Shown: positions 24,792 through 36,782 of the stretch, piece by piece
Layout of the letters: each line of letters opens with the position of its first letter
How positions within the stretch are numbered: the stretch's first letter is position 1
NCBI GenBank assembly: GCA_002749535.1
Contig: MZZL01000408.1
Coordinates: 2,000,631 to 2,064,630 of the forward strand
Direction: 5' to 3'
From: Apophysomyces variabilis
Lineage: Eukaryota; Mucoromycota; Mucoromycetes; Mucorales; Mucoraceae
DNA: 64,000 bases
Translations under genes and position numbers: made by a program
The notes under the pieces: generated by a model
What the model was told of the DNA's origin: nothing
What the model saw: the letters and a program-made list of their open reading frames with translations, nothing else
The model's database searches: none

Positions 24792-26295
24792 TCAGACACC
24801 CAGTATTCCGAATTTTTCTGCTGTGGGCACTTGACTTATGATAATACGTCCAGCGTAAGATAGCGAAGCAAATGTCCATGTGTCAGCTTGACTCCAAGCA
24901 ACAGAATAAACACTATCTTCATGCTGATCGTATGTGCGGATCAGGCCGTCCGAAGGTTTAGCTCTTAAACAGAATATAAGCAAAAAAAAGAGAACAAAAG
25001 AACCAAACCGTTTGAACTAGAAACTCTTTACCTATTCAACCGATCTTCGTCGTCCTCTTTAAAATCTTCGCCATTCGAGTTTTGGTCGCGTAGATAGGAT
25101 GCTGAAGAGACCGAAACGACGGTATGTAGCTTGACAAGCGTATCGGAACTTGACGTCAACAAAAGCTGATCATGGAATTTGTTGAGTGCAACTGACCAAA
25201 TCCTATCGTTCAGCTGTGAATTTCGTTCTATAGGTCCTCTCTTTGTTCGTAGAAAGGAAAGATTCGGCATCTTACCAGTGTGTGTGTCCTTCAACCACCA
25301 GTGCCGGTTTTGCAAAGTTTCGCACATCCCAGATTCGAACCTGCGCATCGTCACCTCCCGTTACGACATGATACGGCTTGTTGACATTATAATCTACTGC
25401 TCGGATAGTGCTCTTATGGGCGCTCTGATGAAGAAAAGTAGATTCTCCCGACCTTAAGTCCCAGCCTGACAGAGATCGATCACCCACAGTGACTAGCTCC
25501 GGTTGATGTGGATTCCATACGGCATTTTGAAGTTGGCGCAAGGCTGGTGCGTCTGGATCAGATGAAAATGTGCTCGATACATCGATGGAAAGCTCGTTCT
25601 TTTCATCGTTACGGTGTTAATACAATCCAAATCATTCTGTTCGCCATGTCTTTCCCGCACCCCCGTTTTCTATGCATTACCTTGGCTCCATTCTCTATTG
25701 CTGTTAGGTGAATAGACGATTTGTCGATGAATGCCACTCGCGCATTATCTTTGGTCGGATCCCACAAGACCCTGGCATTCGCATTAATCCTGCTGTGACC
25801 TGCCACGTCTTTATTATTCTCGTCCTTACTTTTTGATATATGGATGATCCAGAGTGATTCTATGGTTTAGTATACGTGTATCGTCATCTTTCTCCGACTT
25901 CTGCCACAAGGTTGCCTTTCGTTGTTGATTACTTCTTGCTAGGTTGCTTTGAGTGATACTGTGTTCGAACGTGCCGTTTCAAACCTACTCGAGCTGTGAC
26001 AAGTAAAAACCAGATGTTCATCTGTCGGACAAGAGGCTATATCCCATATCTCCTCGGGATGTTCGTACGAAGTGGATGTGATGACGGAAGTCTCGTCATC
26101 GTAATATAGTTCGCATAAAATATTGTTCTTCGCTCCCACTGTTCCGACCAAAAACTTGCTTTGTTCTGTGCTCGCTGTCACTGGCGTCAAGCATCGCGCC
26201 TAACATTACGTATTCAAAGTTTGGTTAAACCTAAATATATCGGTCTACTTCCGAACCTGATGCCGAAGACCATAGACGCATGAGTTATCAATCAT
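24792..26295 (-). CDS. WD40 protein, EARP/GARP-interacting EIPR1 (TSSC1) homolog
   Basis: About six exons on the minus strand. The first (from ATG 26295) gives [13 protein letters not shown], spliced through a GTTCGG donor to [20 protein letters not shown], then [19 protein letters not shown]; this is the typical N-terminus of EIPR1. Then [20 protein letters not shown], the WD repeats ([54 protein letters not shown]), an acidic insert ([12 protein letters not shown]) and the conserved end [19 protein letters not shown] with [16 protein letters not shown]. In animals the protein works with tethering complexes in endosome-to-Golgi and dense-core-vesicle traffic. Small exons around 25600-25930 were joined by frame and are less certain. 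Confidence 0.87.
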
Positions 26296-26299
26296 GCCC

Positions 26300-28090
26300 C
26301 TTCAGAAATGTCAACACGCTGTCCTGAAACAAACGGCCTTTGGTGAAACACAGCAAGTCAGAGGCAAATCTTTTATCCAGGGAAGAGGCATTGGCAGCGC
26401 AATGATCTTTAGCAACTATTTACCTTCTTTGGCCATAGGACACAACTAGGATAGAAATTAACATGCTTCTACAGAAAAAGACGTACCTATATTCTTTTTC
26501 TAATCTGAATGTCGTATGGATATTAGCTAAGCTTTCTTATTTATGAGATATCCTATGTATTGCTATAGCTACTGCTTAAAATATAAATTCATGAAGTAGC
26601 TTCCCGGCGATGACAGCACAAGAGCCATTTTTACTCAATTTATTTGATATGGAAATAGTATGCGAAACCTCATATCTGGAAGCAGTTGACGATAGAAAGA
26701 TAGATTGTGCTATTAACGACCAATGGAGTCATCGTCTAAAATTCAGTTTGAAGATCTTACGAGTTGCTTTGAGCGGCGAAAAAAGCAACGCACGGTTCCT
26801 ATTGGTGTAACTCTACTATTATCAAGACATTGTTTAATATGGTATGATAAAACAATGGACAACAAACCACTTATCAAGTGCATCAATTTCCCAAGGCATA
26901 GTGTGTGATAGCAAACTCATTCTGACGTACAGGTCAAAGATTGAGTGTGGACTAAAAGTAGAATATCGTCTTGCCAGTTACCTGTAATTTCAATGTATTT
27001 CATCAAAAAATCTGCGGTTGACTGTTTTCATCCCTTATCTCTACTTGTTACGTACATCTCAGTAGCGCGGGGCAATCAGAATGCATTTTCCCCAGTGAAT
27101 CGCATATTCTGAACGGACAAGCTGAATAAATAAGCTGAAAGCTGGAGCAAAACAGGTTACGCAGTTTTCGACATAAAGTTGCTGCACCTAATGCGACACC
27201 ATCACACGGTAACTACTGTTCACGTTCGCTAGCATTAACAATGTCTTGCGTAATAGGATTGCTTTGGTGCTTGTCACTGAAATGCTGGAAAATCGCCTTA
27301 AATCCCTCAATCTCTTAATTGCTTTTATAACAATTCATAACCAGATAAAGGTATAAAACCCTTGAAAAGCTTAGAAGAACTGCGTATACTTTCTAGAACT
27401 TATAGAAACGACATCAAAGACTCGTTTCTCGGCAAGTTTTTTTCATTGCCCTTCACAGACAGGCTTCAGATGATGGGATATCTACAGGCAAATAGCGATT
27501 CGTTTTGTATTCGTTTGCGTCATAAGAAAAAAAGGAAAGAGTGGGCTCCCTTCTTTAGGACATTCTGACCCAAATGAAAACTCTATTTCAACTTTGATAA
27601 TCTTCACGCAGCCAATTGGAAGAAGACAGATCGACAAAGCAAAGGCGCATCATCTCAGATTGAGAGCATTTGATGGATCTGAGAATATGCATTGACGCAG
27701 AACAAAAGGATATCACCTGAAATAAATGAACAATTACATATGAGGTGATCACAGATGCATCAATATCTCTAGAGCTTGACAGCAAGCCATTGTACGCTTA
27801 CGCGTAACTTTTGTGTAATGTTACGACGACTTAGAATATCACCAAACAGAGCAAAAAATTCCGTTTCCTCTAACATGCTCAGCAGCTTGTGCAATGTTTC
27901 AAATAGTAGATTATCCTTACAACTACGCAAAATGCATCCGAATACTGTCAATTGCAGTCCCTGTATTTGGCAAGCAGAGCGCATGATCAAAGAATGTGGC
28001 ACTCCCTGAAAAGTGGCTATTAAAACCCAGAGAGCAGCACGGTCACAGTTCACTCTTTTGCGCCACGTCGAACTGAGGCATTCCAAACTC
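26300..28090. other. Intergenic, unrecognised short frames
   Basis: A 110-codon minus frame at 27769-28101 (EETEFFALFGDILSRRNITQ) overlaps the STE24 start codon and is protein-like, but no family is recognised and it may be chance. Plus frames at 26610-26810 and 27362-27568 are also unrecognised. Confidence 0.4.
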
Positions 28091-29766
28091 ATGGCTTTCA
28101 CAAGCGATATCCTGTCGTACCTCGATGGGGTGGATTACAAGCAAAATGTGATCATTTTCTCAACTGCTATCTATGCATTTGAACAATATTTGAAGTAAGC
28201 AGTATAAAAGAAGAAGGAAAACATCCATCACCGTTCAGCCCCTTACCATGGCATAACTCTGCTTGAATAGTTACCGTCAGTATCGCCTCTATCTCTTGAC
28301 TGATAGACCCGAGAACCTTACTGATATCGTCAGTGAATCCGTCTTTAAAAAGTCGCAAAGCTACAATTTAGACAAGTCGCGTTTCGGATTTGTGCATAAC
28401 GCTTTCAAACAATTGGAGACCATCGCCGTATTACATTACGATGTTTTACCGCTGCTCTGGGACTTTGCAGGACAGTTGATGTTCAAATATGCAGGCTATG
28501 GTCATGAACATGAGGTATGGTAAACCAGTGGACGGTATTGCGGCATATTTTTGTTGACACAGAAGTGTGGTGTTCTATAGATTGTTCAATCTCTGATTTT
28601 CGTGGTCCTCTATTCCTTGATATCAACCATTACTTCGATTCCGTTCAGTCTATATTCCAACTTTGTTGTCGAGGAGCGTCATGGGTTCAACAAGCAAACA
28701 ATTGGATTATTCTTTACTGATTTGTTAAAAATGCAACTTGTCCTCGCTGCTCTTGTACTTCCCTTCTTATCCATTTTCCTGTGGATCATTCAAAAGACGG
28801 GCTCCAACTTCTACTTTTACGTGTGGGTTATTTTGTAAGTACCTAGGATTGAAGAGGCATGGCAGCCATAAGTACGGATTCTAACGTATCCTCTGATTCC
28901 TGACTTTAGCATCGTCTTCCAATTATTTTTCATTACTATTTTCCCAACCGTAATTCAACCGTTGTTCAATAAGTTGGTGCCTTTGGAAGAAGGAGACCTG
29001 AGAACGCGCATTGAGGAACTTGCCGCCAGTATCAAATTCCCTCTCAAGAAGCTGTACGTGATTGATGGCAGCAAGCGCTCGAGTCACTCCAATGCCTACT
29101 TTTACGGATTCGGCAAAAACAAACAAATCGTTCTCTTTGACACCTTACTTGAACACAGCAACACAGATGAAGTATGCGCTGTCCTAGGTAAGTATTTATT
29201 TGGAACAACGCACAGAGCGTGTGCTTGACATATTTTATTGGTTAGCTCATGAATTGGGACATTGGTATATGAGTCATACTTTGAAGCTCATTATCGCAAA
29301 TCAAGTGTACATGCTTGCTCTATTCTGGATGTTTTCCTACTTTATCCATAATGCAAAGCTTTATACGGACTTTGGTTTCAACACTATGCCCACAATGATT
29401 GGGTTCATGCTTTTCCAGCTCATATACATCCCTATCGATAGCGTGCTCAATTTCTTAATGCACATCTATCAACGTAGAAAGGAGTACGAAGCTGGTAAGT
29501 AATTCCCGTTATTTCATGGTTGTTTTTTGGAGTACTTACATTCGCTTGCAGACGCCTTCGCACTTAAACTTGGATATGCATCTACCTTGCGTAACGCTTT
29601 GATTAAATTAAGCGCCAAGAACTTGGGAGGCTTTAACAACGACTCTTGGCACTCTGCTTGGAACCACTCGCACCCAAGTTTGGTCGAGCGATTAAGCGCT
29701 CTTGGAGTCAAGCCTACTTCGGATAAACCAATTGTAGAGGAGACTGAAGCAAAAAAAGAACAATAA
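28091..29766 (+). CDS. CAAX prenyl protease 1 (STE24/ZMPSTE24 family)
   Basis: Zinc metalloprotease of the ER/nuclear membrane that removes the last three residues of farnesylated CAAX proteins and makes the second cut of a-factor-type precursors. Six exons: [20 protein letters not shown], a second exon starting YRQYRLYLL, then [20 protein letters not shown] (the family's FVxExxHGFN signature), membrane segments, [20 protein letters not shown], the zinc motif [13 protein letters not shown] (HExxH), and [13 protein letters not shown], restored by splicing, with the third zinc ligand. All introns have GTAAGT/GTAAGC/GTATGG donors. The C-terminus (ETEAKKEQ) is charged and cytosolic, without the usual long extension. 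Confidence 0.94.
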
Positions 29767-30291
29767 ATGAAACAAGATACGTGTTAGAACGTGTAGTGCG
29801 GATCGTATAAGCATGCGTTTATTAAAAGAGATTTTACCCTACTTTAAATGGACCTTACGCCAAAGAGGACTCATTTTTGTCATTGTCTCAAAAATACATA
29901 CATTTCTAGTAGACACGTAATCTATGCAAAAATCCGTAAATAGCGACCTTAATGAACTACAATGTGTAGTGCGAGGGCAGCTGTTGTTAATATTTTTCGA
30001 ACGTTTCGATGATACGGCCTTTTCAAAGTAGCCATTATTGTGCAGGTCCTTGACGAGCAATTTTAGTTTACGCTCGCAAGTGGTGCGTAGTGTCGATGTT
30101 CAATGTATGCTACTCGTGTTTGCTGAAGCAGTTTTACAATGATCGGCTGCTAGTTACTACAACATAAGGCAAAGTATTATGTGCATTTTTCCTTTGAGAT
30201 TAAAGATAAGTTGTGAAACTCCCAGGAGCAGGTTTGTACCGTTGGCTGGAGAGCTTTATCGCCGTCCATGTCAACTACCCAGCATGATTAA

Positions 30292-30413
30292 CTAATGCAC
30301 CTTGTGAAAATGGTTCACACCTTCCGCACGTTTATACTCGTTCCTCAATTGTTCATAGGCCTTCTTTAACTTCGCTTTATTACTGAACGCTGTTCCTATA
30401 TCTAAAAGGGACA
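30292..30413 (-). other. Possible coding exon, family unknown
   Basis: The minus strand reads LLDIGTAFSNKAKLKKAYEQ, then LRNEYKRAEGVNHFHKVH and a stop. The composition is strongly protein-like (amphipathic, charged), and an acceptor TTTTAG lies at its start. No upstream exon in frame was found, so it may be the end of a gene or of a decayed element. Confidence 0.25.
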
Positions 30414-31305
30414 AATCGTGTCAAACTCTTGTTTGAACCAAAAAACCTACTGCTTTTCTAGATTTCATCAAGGGCTCACACGATCCTTGCTTCGATTGGG
30501 CACCATAAAACTCTTTGGTTATTCTCTTTCACTGTGAAATTGAGATAATGTCTATTGATTGCTCCTTTCTTTTGTTTCCTGCCTCATGTTCTCACTGTAA
30601 TTATTTATGTTTGGCTTACAGTAAATTGTAACGCATAAGAAAATTGAAGATCATGTGTTACTAATTTACTGCTTTTGGAAAGGTCATTAAGATGCCGGTC
30701 GGTGTCAAACCTGAAGCTCTGGCTTTCGTGCCTAGGAAAATTTTTAACCATGTAATCCAATTTGCATTAAAATACGTCTCTTTCAAGGCTATGCTAAAGG
30801 TGAGATGCTTCTAAGGTACAGATAGTTAAAAGTGAAGAAAATCCCATCAAAGCTCTTTCCTTCATGCAGCTTGTTTTATTGAGAGTCCGAAATAGGGGGT
30901 TCTTTTTTCACATGTCAGCGGAAGAAGATACAGACGCGCTTGGGAAATCATTTGGATAATTTTTTCGCATCAAACATAATGCCAAATGGTTTGGGATAAA
31001 TTGTAGCAGTTAGCAATGATTTTTAATTTTTACGCGGTTAATGGAGATAATCTGAAGTGTAATCAGTTCATATGGCGCCACACAGTTGGCCTGTGCTTGG
31101 TGCAACTGAAGCATATGCATGTATGGAAATTAGCAAAGCAATGACGCCTGTCAAAAGAGCAAAGTTTCAATAAAACTTTAATCATGGTTGTTGTAATATA
31201 GTGCAAGTAGCTTGATGGTCTAGACATATGCTAAACCGAAAACAGCCACCAAGCCACGGTGCAGGAAATGGGATCACTTAGATAAACCGGAAAGGGAAAA
31301 AACAA

Positions 31306-31477
31306 ATTAAACGACCAACGGCGCAAATGACGCATAGAAAGACGCGTGAGCGCCCCAACGTCGAAAAGAAAGCGAAAGAGAAAAAAAAAAGGATTAAACG
31401 GCCAACGGCGCAAATGACGCATAGAAAGACGCGTAATCACCCCAACGTCAAAAAAAAAAAGCGAAAGAAAAAAAAAG
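31306..31477. repeat. Tandem promoter-type repeat, two copies, period about 87
   Basis: Two direct copies start with ATTAAACG (31306 and 31393). Each has CAAATGACGCATAGAAAGAC, then an ACGCGT hexamer, CCCCAACGTC and an A-rich end. The copies are nearly identical over about 55 bases, then drift in the A-run. They lie just before a TATA box. Confidence 0.85.
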
Positions 31478-31486
31478 AAAAGGCAA

Positions 31487-31496
31487 ATTGTCTATA
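31487..31496 (+). promoter_or_regulatory. TATA box with duplicated upstream elements
   Basis: TCTATAAAAG stands about 100 bases before the first ATG (31591). A CT-rich leader (31530-31570) follows, typical of a strong fungal promoter. The frame from 31591 has only 22 codons (MSACLCFQGFPAASLL); a second ATG at 31606 gives about 31 codons. A 9-bp inverted repeat (ATCCTCATA at 31688, TATGAGGAT at 31719) follows. The transcript may encode a very short protein or be non-coding. Confidence 0.45.
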
Positions 31497-32253
31497 AAAG
31501 AGCGTGTTTTTGCAAAGTTCGTTTTCCTTCACTCTTTTTCTTCTCTTCTCTTCTTTTTCTTTCTCCCATTAACCACTACGATTCATCTACGATGTCCGCC
31601 TGCCTATGCTTTCAAGGTTTTCCTGCTGCAAGTCTGTTGTCTCTAGCCCTTGTGTGCTGATTCCTCTGTCCGTTGCTGTTGAAGTTTATCCTCATAAATA
31701 ATCATCGCAAAAGATGTATATGAGGATCATCCTTTGACGCGTGCTTGATGACAAGAAGGATACAAATCAGCATATACAAGTGAGGAGGAGATCATGGATT
31801 ACCGGTACATGTAGCTTTGCTTTGGTATTTTCATCACCCAGGTCGCTTGTGATGTCCTTAGCGTCACTGGCCTCCGCGGTAGATGATGGTAAAATCGTCC
31901 GCTCTGACCATGGGCCCTCACCGGAGTTGGAGCGGGCTGCACAAAAAGAAAATGAAAAAGAAAATGGAAAGTTAAACGAGTACTAATGACCAGAGCGGGA
32001 ATGTCGAAAAACTCATGCGCATAGATGGGTGAAACTCCCACACTACAACGGCAGGCAGGGCACATACTACCAAACGAAATATATAAGGTAAAAAGGAAAG
32101 CAGCGTTCCTGCAAAGCATTATCTCATACTCAGAATAGAGCGGTTCCCAATTCAGGCCAAGTATACTCATACGAGCAAACAAGCTATATAGTGGCAATTT
32201 TCCATTGCTTGACCACTTTAATCCTACGAAATATCACCACATATCGAACAAGC

Positions 32254-32553
32254 ATGTCATTGACAATAACAATGGCCAGCAAGCTAAAAAAAACCGAAAA
32301 CACTGAACTTGGTCACTATATCGATACGATCAAAGCAACTCGTCTTTTATCAAGCCGGAACCGCGTAACAAGCTCAAGCGATTCAGCAATCGAAACCTTG
32401 AACAAATCAAAGTTTCCAAGAAGTCGAAGGCAACCGTTAGACAGCCATTATGCTGAGAAATACACGAAAAACGGAAGACCTGCCTCAAGGGATCAATATC
32501 ATCCCACCAACGTACATCGAATTCTAGAAACAAAGTACCCTGCCGTTGTGTGA
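32254..32553 (+). CDS. Short basic Ser/Lys-rich ORF, hypothetical
   Basis: 99 codons from ATG (MSLTITMASKLKKTENTELG) to PAVV and a stop. It is rich in Ser, Lys, Arg and Thr, with no membrane segment or known motif, and is followed by an AT-rich, 3'-end-like region. No family is recognised. It could be a chance frame. Confidence 0.25.
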   Translation: MSLTITMASKLKKTENTELGHYIDTIKATRLLSSRNRVTSSSDSAIETLNKSKFPRSRRQPLDSHYAEKYTKNGRPASRDQYHPTNVHRILETKYPAVV

Positions 32554-33446
32554 AAAAGTAATTTGCTGCCGCCCTATTCGACCGAATCATCTCCGATACC
32601 ACTCACAGACATCATTAAGCGATACAGGCATTTTGTTCATACCGTCGTTGTATAACCTTAAGCCAATAAAATGTAGTTAATAGTAAATAAACTATTAGAA
32701 ATAAACAATTTACTCTGTACAGAATTATTTCTCTCTTATTTACAAGTATTTCTGTGCGCTATCTTTCAGCTGAAATGTATTCCAGCCGTGTTAATTATTT
32801 TTCTTATTTATAGAAAGTTGAAAGGACAAAATATTTTTATGCTATGATACTGTAAACTTTGTAGAAACAGTCCAAAACTCAGTAATTGAACGCTCAGGTT
32901 CTGGAAGAACGAGCCAATGTGCAACGAAAAGGAACGTCGTTGCGACAATAAGCTAATCACCTTTCAAAACAGGCATCGTTATCAGTACAGAGGCGACTCT
33001 CGTTTCCCCGCCTAGAGCCTGCACTTTTACATTGCACTAAGCTCCAAATCAGTCAATATAGGAGGATTCGTAGTGTTAGAATGCAAAGAGTAGTGGTGAT
33101 CAGGCAGAAAAAGATACTAGGAAAACTTGGTTAGTCAGCTAACGTCTCTTACTGTACACTACGCGTATTTAGATCAAACACACAGAAAAATCACGAATCT
33201 TTAGCAAAGTTCGATTGATCTGTAAGAGAACAAAAGAAAGAAGCCTTATTGCCGTCCTCAGTACAGTGTGAAAATTTCTTCTCTGCCAAACACGAGAGGA
33301 TCGGTTTGCTCCACGCTACGACAGTTGTAAAATATTTTCCCGCTTGCACACGATAGTATTATAAAAGCGCGCCAATCAGCAAAGCAAGATTCACTGTTGA
33401 AAAAATTTTTTTGGCAGTGACACATTTCAAGCCCGCTTCGAAAAGG

Positions 33447-33455
33447 TATAAAAAG
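33447..33455 (+). promoter_or_regulatory. TATA box with CCAAT and E2F-like sites
   Basis: GGTATAAAAAG near 33447 is preceded by CCAATCAG (about 33373) and TTTTCCCGC (about 33335). A GTATGT donor follows at about 33500. The only ORF downstream is 22 codons (MARMTQAFDFSCLDDDEKPL) near 33556. The gene served is unknown. Confidence 0.35.
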
Positions 33456-34265
33456 TCAGTGTATGTCCTGGGTTGTGCGGTTCATTGTCTTTTCGATTGG
33501 TATGTACTTTTCCTTTCTGCTTTATGACGGAAAGGGAGTTGCTTCTCGATTCTTTATGGCAAGGATGACCCAGGCATTTGACTTTAGTTGTCTTGACGAT
33601 GACGAAAAACCCCTAGCTACCTAAACAAACAGCTGAGCCCTAAAGAAAAAGCACTCCCTTTCTTCATTCCACTTTTCGGAATATGGTTTATTAACAGCAC
33701 GCGTTTCTTTCATACAGATTCATCGGTCCTTTTTTTTTGGGTCACGCTAAAATATCAATTCAATAAAACTTCTTTTTCACATACTTTTATTTTGTCACGC
33801 TTTTTTATACGAGGGATAAGAAGTTTCACCTGTTTTTTTATCCAGAATCTGATGAAAGTTCAACATGCTTTCAACTGATCAATGACAAGAGTTTACAGAA
33901 ATAGGCATATACATAAGGTCCACTAATATTATTCTATTGCGTGGAAGAAATGGCTATGGAAGAGACAGGTGAACAGTAGTCAAGAAAAGCAATACAGATG
34001 ATATAAAGGCTTTTGGTCAGACGCTAATAGGTATATGTTTTGTACGGGTATCCACACTGGAATCAATCTGGATCTTCATAATAAAAGTGCTCTTCCGCGT
34101 ACAAACACTTGGAGAAAGCACCCTTCACTTTCCGAACAAGAATAAGGTGGCTTACATCAAATGTTTGCTTCCTTGTGATCAAAAAACTGTCACAGCATGG
34201 AATGAATGCTGTGCGGTCATTCAAAACCTTGTCTTTTCTTTTTGCATTCCCCGGCAACTGATGAT

Positions 34266-35188
34266 ATGAGCAGTGACATTTTATTACATTTTCACGACGT
34301 GGTTGTTCGGCAATATGTAAATAGAGAAACGTTGTTGTTTTGTTACCTTGTTCGATTGACGTACGAGATAACCTTAGGATTATGATACATTGGCTGACGG
34401 TCAATGGATAAACGATACAATTATTGACTTTCATGCAGAATATCTCGAGCGTGAATACCTTCCAAAAGAGAACAGCTTCCTATTTCTGCGTCCAGGAATG
34501 GTGCAATTGATTCGTCATACACCAGGTAAAAGAAAGGAAGAAGGTGATTCGAACAGGGGTGAGCTTATTCCCAAGACAGATCCGACACAATTGGGGTCTG
34601 CTTTGCCCACTAATATCGATCAACGTCTGATTATTTTCATTCCTATCAACGATGGTGAACCTCAAACCGCCTACAGTGGTTCACATTGGTAAATCAAGAT
34701 ACAGGTGTCTCTTGAGCATTAACCATTGCATTATCCGAAAAGGTCTTTGCTTGTGTTCTTGCGAGCAACAGCCACTTTTTATTATTACGACAGCATGCAA
34801 GGTGCTAATCTTAATGAAGCGCGAGCAACAGCGATGAAGTTGCTTCCATTGTTGAAACTCTCTCAGCATCCAGAGTTTATACCCGTACCAACGCCTCAAC
34901 AAGAAAACGGTGCAGATTGTGGCGGTAAGCAAGGAAGAACAGCTGGTGTCATGTTGGGAGGGGATTGGAGAAGGGCATTTTTATGGCAAGTTAATGAATT
35001 TAAGTATAGTCTATGTGATTTCGATCACGGATCTTCTTGTTCAGCGAATGCTTCATTACCCGAATTCAACTATAGAAGAGTTTGTTGGGCTTAAGGAGGG
35101 TGATATGGCTTCGCCGGGTGCTGTCAGACAAGATTTGAAAACGCTGCTGCTCAGACTGACAAAAAACAATTCGGCCAATCATATTTGA
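34266..35188 (+). CDS. NEDD8-specific protease (DEN1/SENP8/NEP1, Ulp1 family C48)
   Basis: Cysteine protease that matures NEDD8/Rub1 and removes it from cullins. Four exons (34266-34316, 34378-34688, 34743-34924, 35010-35188) give 240 residues, the usual SENP8 size. Start MSSDILLHFHDVVVRQY joins DYDTLADGQWINDTIIDFHA, the family's N-terminal substrate-binding block. Splicing at 34688 restores GSHWSLLVFL with catalytic His, followed by FYYYDSM with catalytic Asp, then PTPQQENGADCGVYVISI with the Gln oxyanion residue and nucleophile Cys. The third exon's acceptor is AAAAG. The frame within exon 2 carries a short hydrophilic insert (KRKEEGDSNRGE) starting with a GTAAAA that could be an alternative donor. 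Confidence 0.92.
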
Positions 35189-35616
35189 TGCCTCAAGGTC
35201 ACTTTTTTTTTGTTTTGATTTGTTGTTCTCCGCTCTTTCTCTCTTCCCTCTCGTCTTTTTTTCTTTCTTTGAACAGGTGTGTACTCGTTTACTAGAATAA
35301 TATTCTTTTTCTTTGCTATTCTTTTGCTTCTTTCTTTTGTTTATTGTTTGCTTGTTTTTGCTCGTGGAAAGTTGACAATGAAAACACGACTCGGTGCACA
35401 TGCGAAAGCTTGTTTCATAAACTAAAAACGATCTGTCTTTGTGAACGCGTGCATCTGTGTCATGAACACGCGAATTGCTTCGACGGCATCTTCACTTTTT
35501 TGGCTTTGCGCTTCGGGCTTCAGTTTGACCGATCAACTCACGAGCAAAAAGTTGCAACTACATAATGACGATCTTCATCTTTAACAAGACTGACTCATGG
35601 ACCCTTTTTTTGTAGT

Positions 35617-36279
35617 ATGAACGCCGAAAAACTCGCCAAGCTTCAAGCTCAAGTCCGTATTGGTGGCAAGGGTAAGAATTCGTCATTGTAAAAAGGTTGT
35701 TCGGTAAGCGTCGGATACTGACATTTGTGGGTTTGGTGATGCTTGCTCAGGTACTCCCCGCCGTAAGGTCAAGAAGCAGACTAAGACCACTGGTGGTGAT
35801 GACAGAAAGCTTCAAGCTGCTTTGCAGAAGTTGGGTGTCCAGCCCATTGCTGGTGTTGATGAAGTCAACATGTTCAAGGATGATGGCAAGGTTCTTCACT
35901 TTGCCGCCCCCAAGGGTTCGTAATTCTAGTTCTAGAATGATGTTTACTCATTCTACTGTTGATCTTTAGTTCAAGCTGCTGTCAATGCCAACACCTTTGC
36001 TATCCACGGTCGCTCTTCTGAGAAGGACTTGACTGAGCTTGGTAAATAATCTTGATGAACTAAAGTGAAACGCGGGAAAACTGATGGATCCATTGCTTAG
36101 TTCCCAACATTTTGCACCAATTGGGTCCTGACTCTTTGGCCAGCCTTCGCAAGCTTGCTGAAGCCTATCAGGCTGCTCAGGGCGGATCTGCTGACGATGA
36201 TGAGGAGATCCCTGACTTGGTTGAGAGCTTTGAGAAGGCTGACGTTGAGGAGAAGAAGGAAGAAGAGAAGTCTGCTTAA
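35617..36279 (+). CDS. Nascent polypeptide-associated complex subunit beta (BTF3/EGD1)
   Basis: NAC binds ribosomes at the tunnel exit and shields nascent chains. Four exons: [19 protein letters not shown] (including the ribosome-binding RRKVKK, which follows in exon 2), [34 protein letters not shown] joined to [20 protein letters not shown], then [20 protein letters not shown] and an acidic tail ending EEKSA. This is the complete NAC domain at the family's usual length of about 150-160 residues. The donor at 35916 is GTTCGT, which is weak, but the join P-K-V-Q is exact. A TTTTTGTAG directly before the ATG may be a 5' UTR intron acceptor. High expression is expected. Confidence 0.95.
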
Positions 36280-36782
36280 GTAAAATTCAATTGTATTAAA
36301 GGATATTTTTTGTTCCCAGTAAAAAAGTCATTCATTGAACAAACAGTTATGGGACAGAAATTGTTTTGTTACTTTTAATTTTTGCATTGGAGGAATGGAT
36401 AGCAAGAGGGATTTTGCCACAACAGCGTGTTACCCTTTTTTTTTTTGGAACTCCTTGATGCAATTGATGTCAGTGGCAGTAATACACTCCTTTGGAAACC
36501 CTTTCGATCCCTTTCCTATGCTCCTACTGTCTGTCACCGTGACCTGCATTGACCACTAGAATGTAGAAACAAACATATATCAAACAGGATGTTATGCTTG
36601 AACTTAATTTTACCGCAGAGAGAGTGACTTATATCATTGGCAAAGCAAACAGTGTGATCAAAATCGTGATCCAGTTTCAGATAAGCAATTCTGGTCTTTG
36701 GCAGTCATACTGAACCAATTTGTTCCGTGTCTCTTTCTTTCCTTTTTTTCCACATTTCTTTCTTTCTTTCTTTCTTAATTGA

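Larger units (their letters stand above)
29770..34260. other. Gene-poor region, 4.5 kb
   Basis: Apart from the separate entries (30292-30413, 31306-31496, 32254-32553, 33447-33455) nothing was supported. 32650-32850 is very AT-rich and resembles a transcript 3' end (AATAAA near 32665). Confidence 0.4.

Noticed and set aside
25325..25345. tRNA-like GGTTCGAATC on the minus strand
   Set aside because: It is coding sequence of the EIPR1 WD repeat (AQVRIWDV).
34509..34550. Extra intron in the NEDD8 protease starting GTAAAAG
   Set aside because: The stretch would be too short for an intron (about 30 nt), and the frame is open through it.
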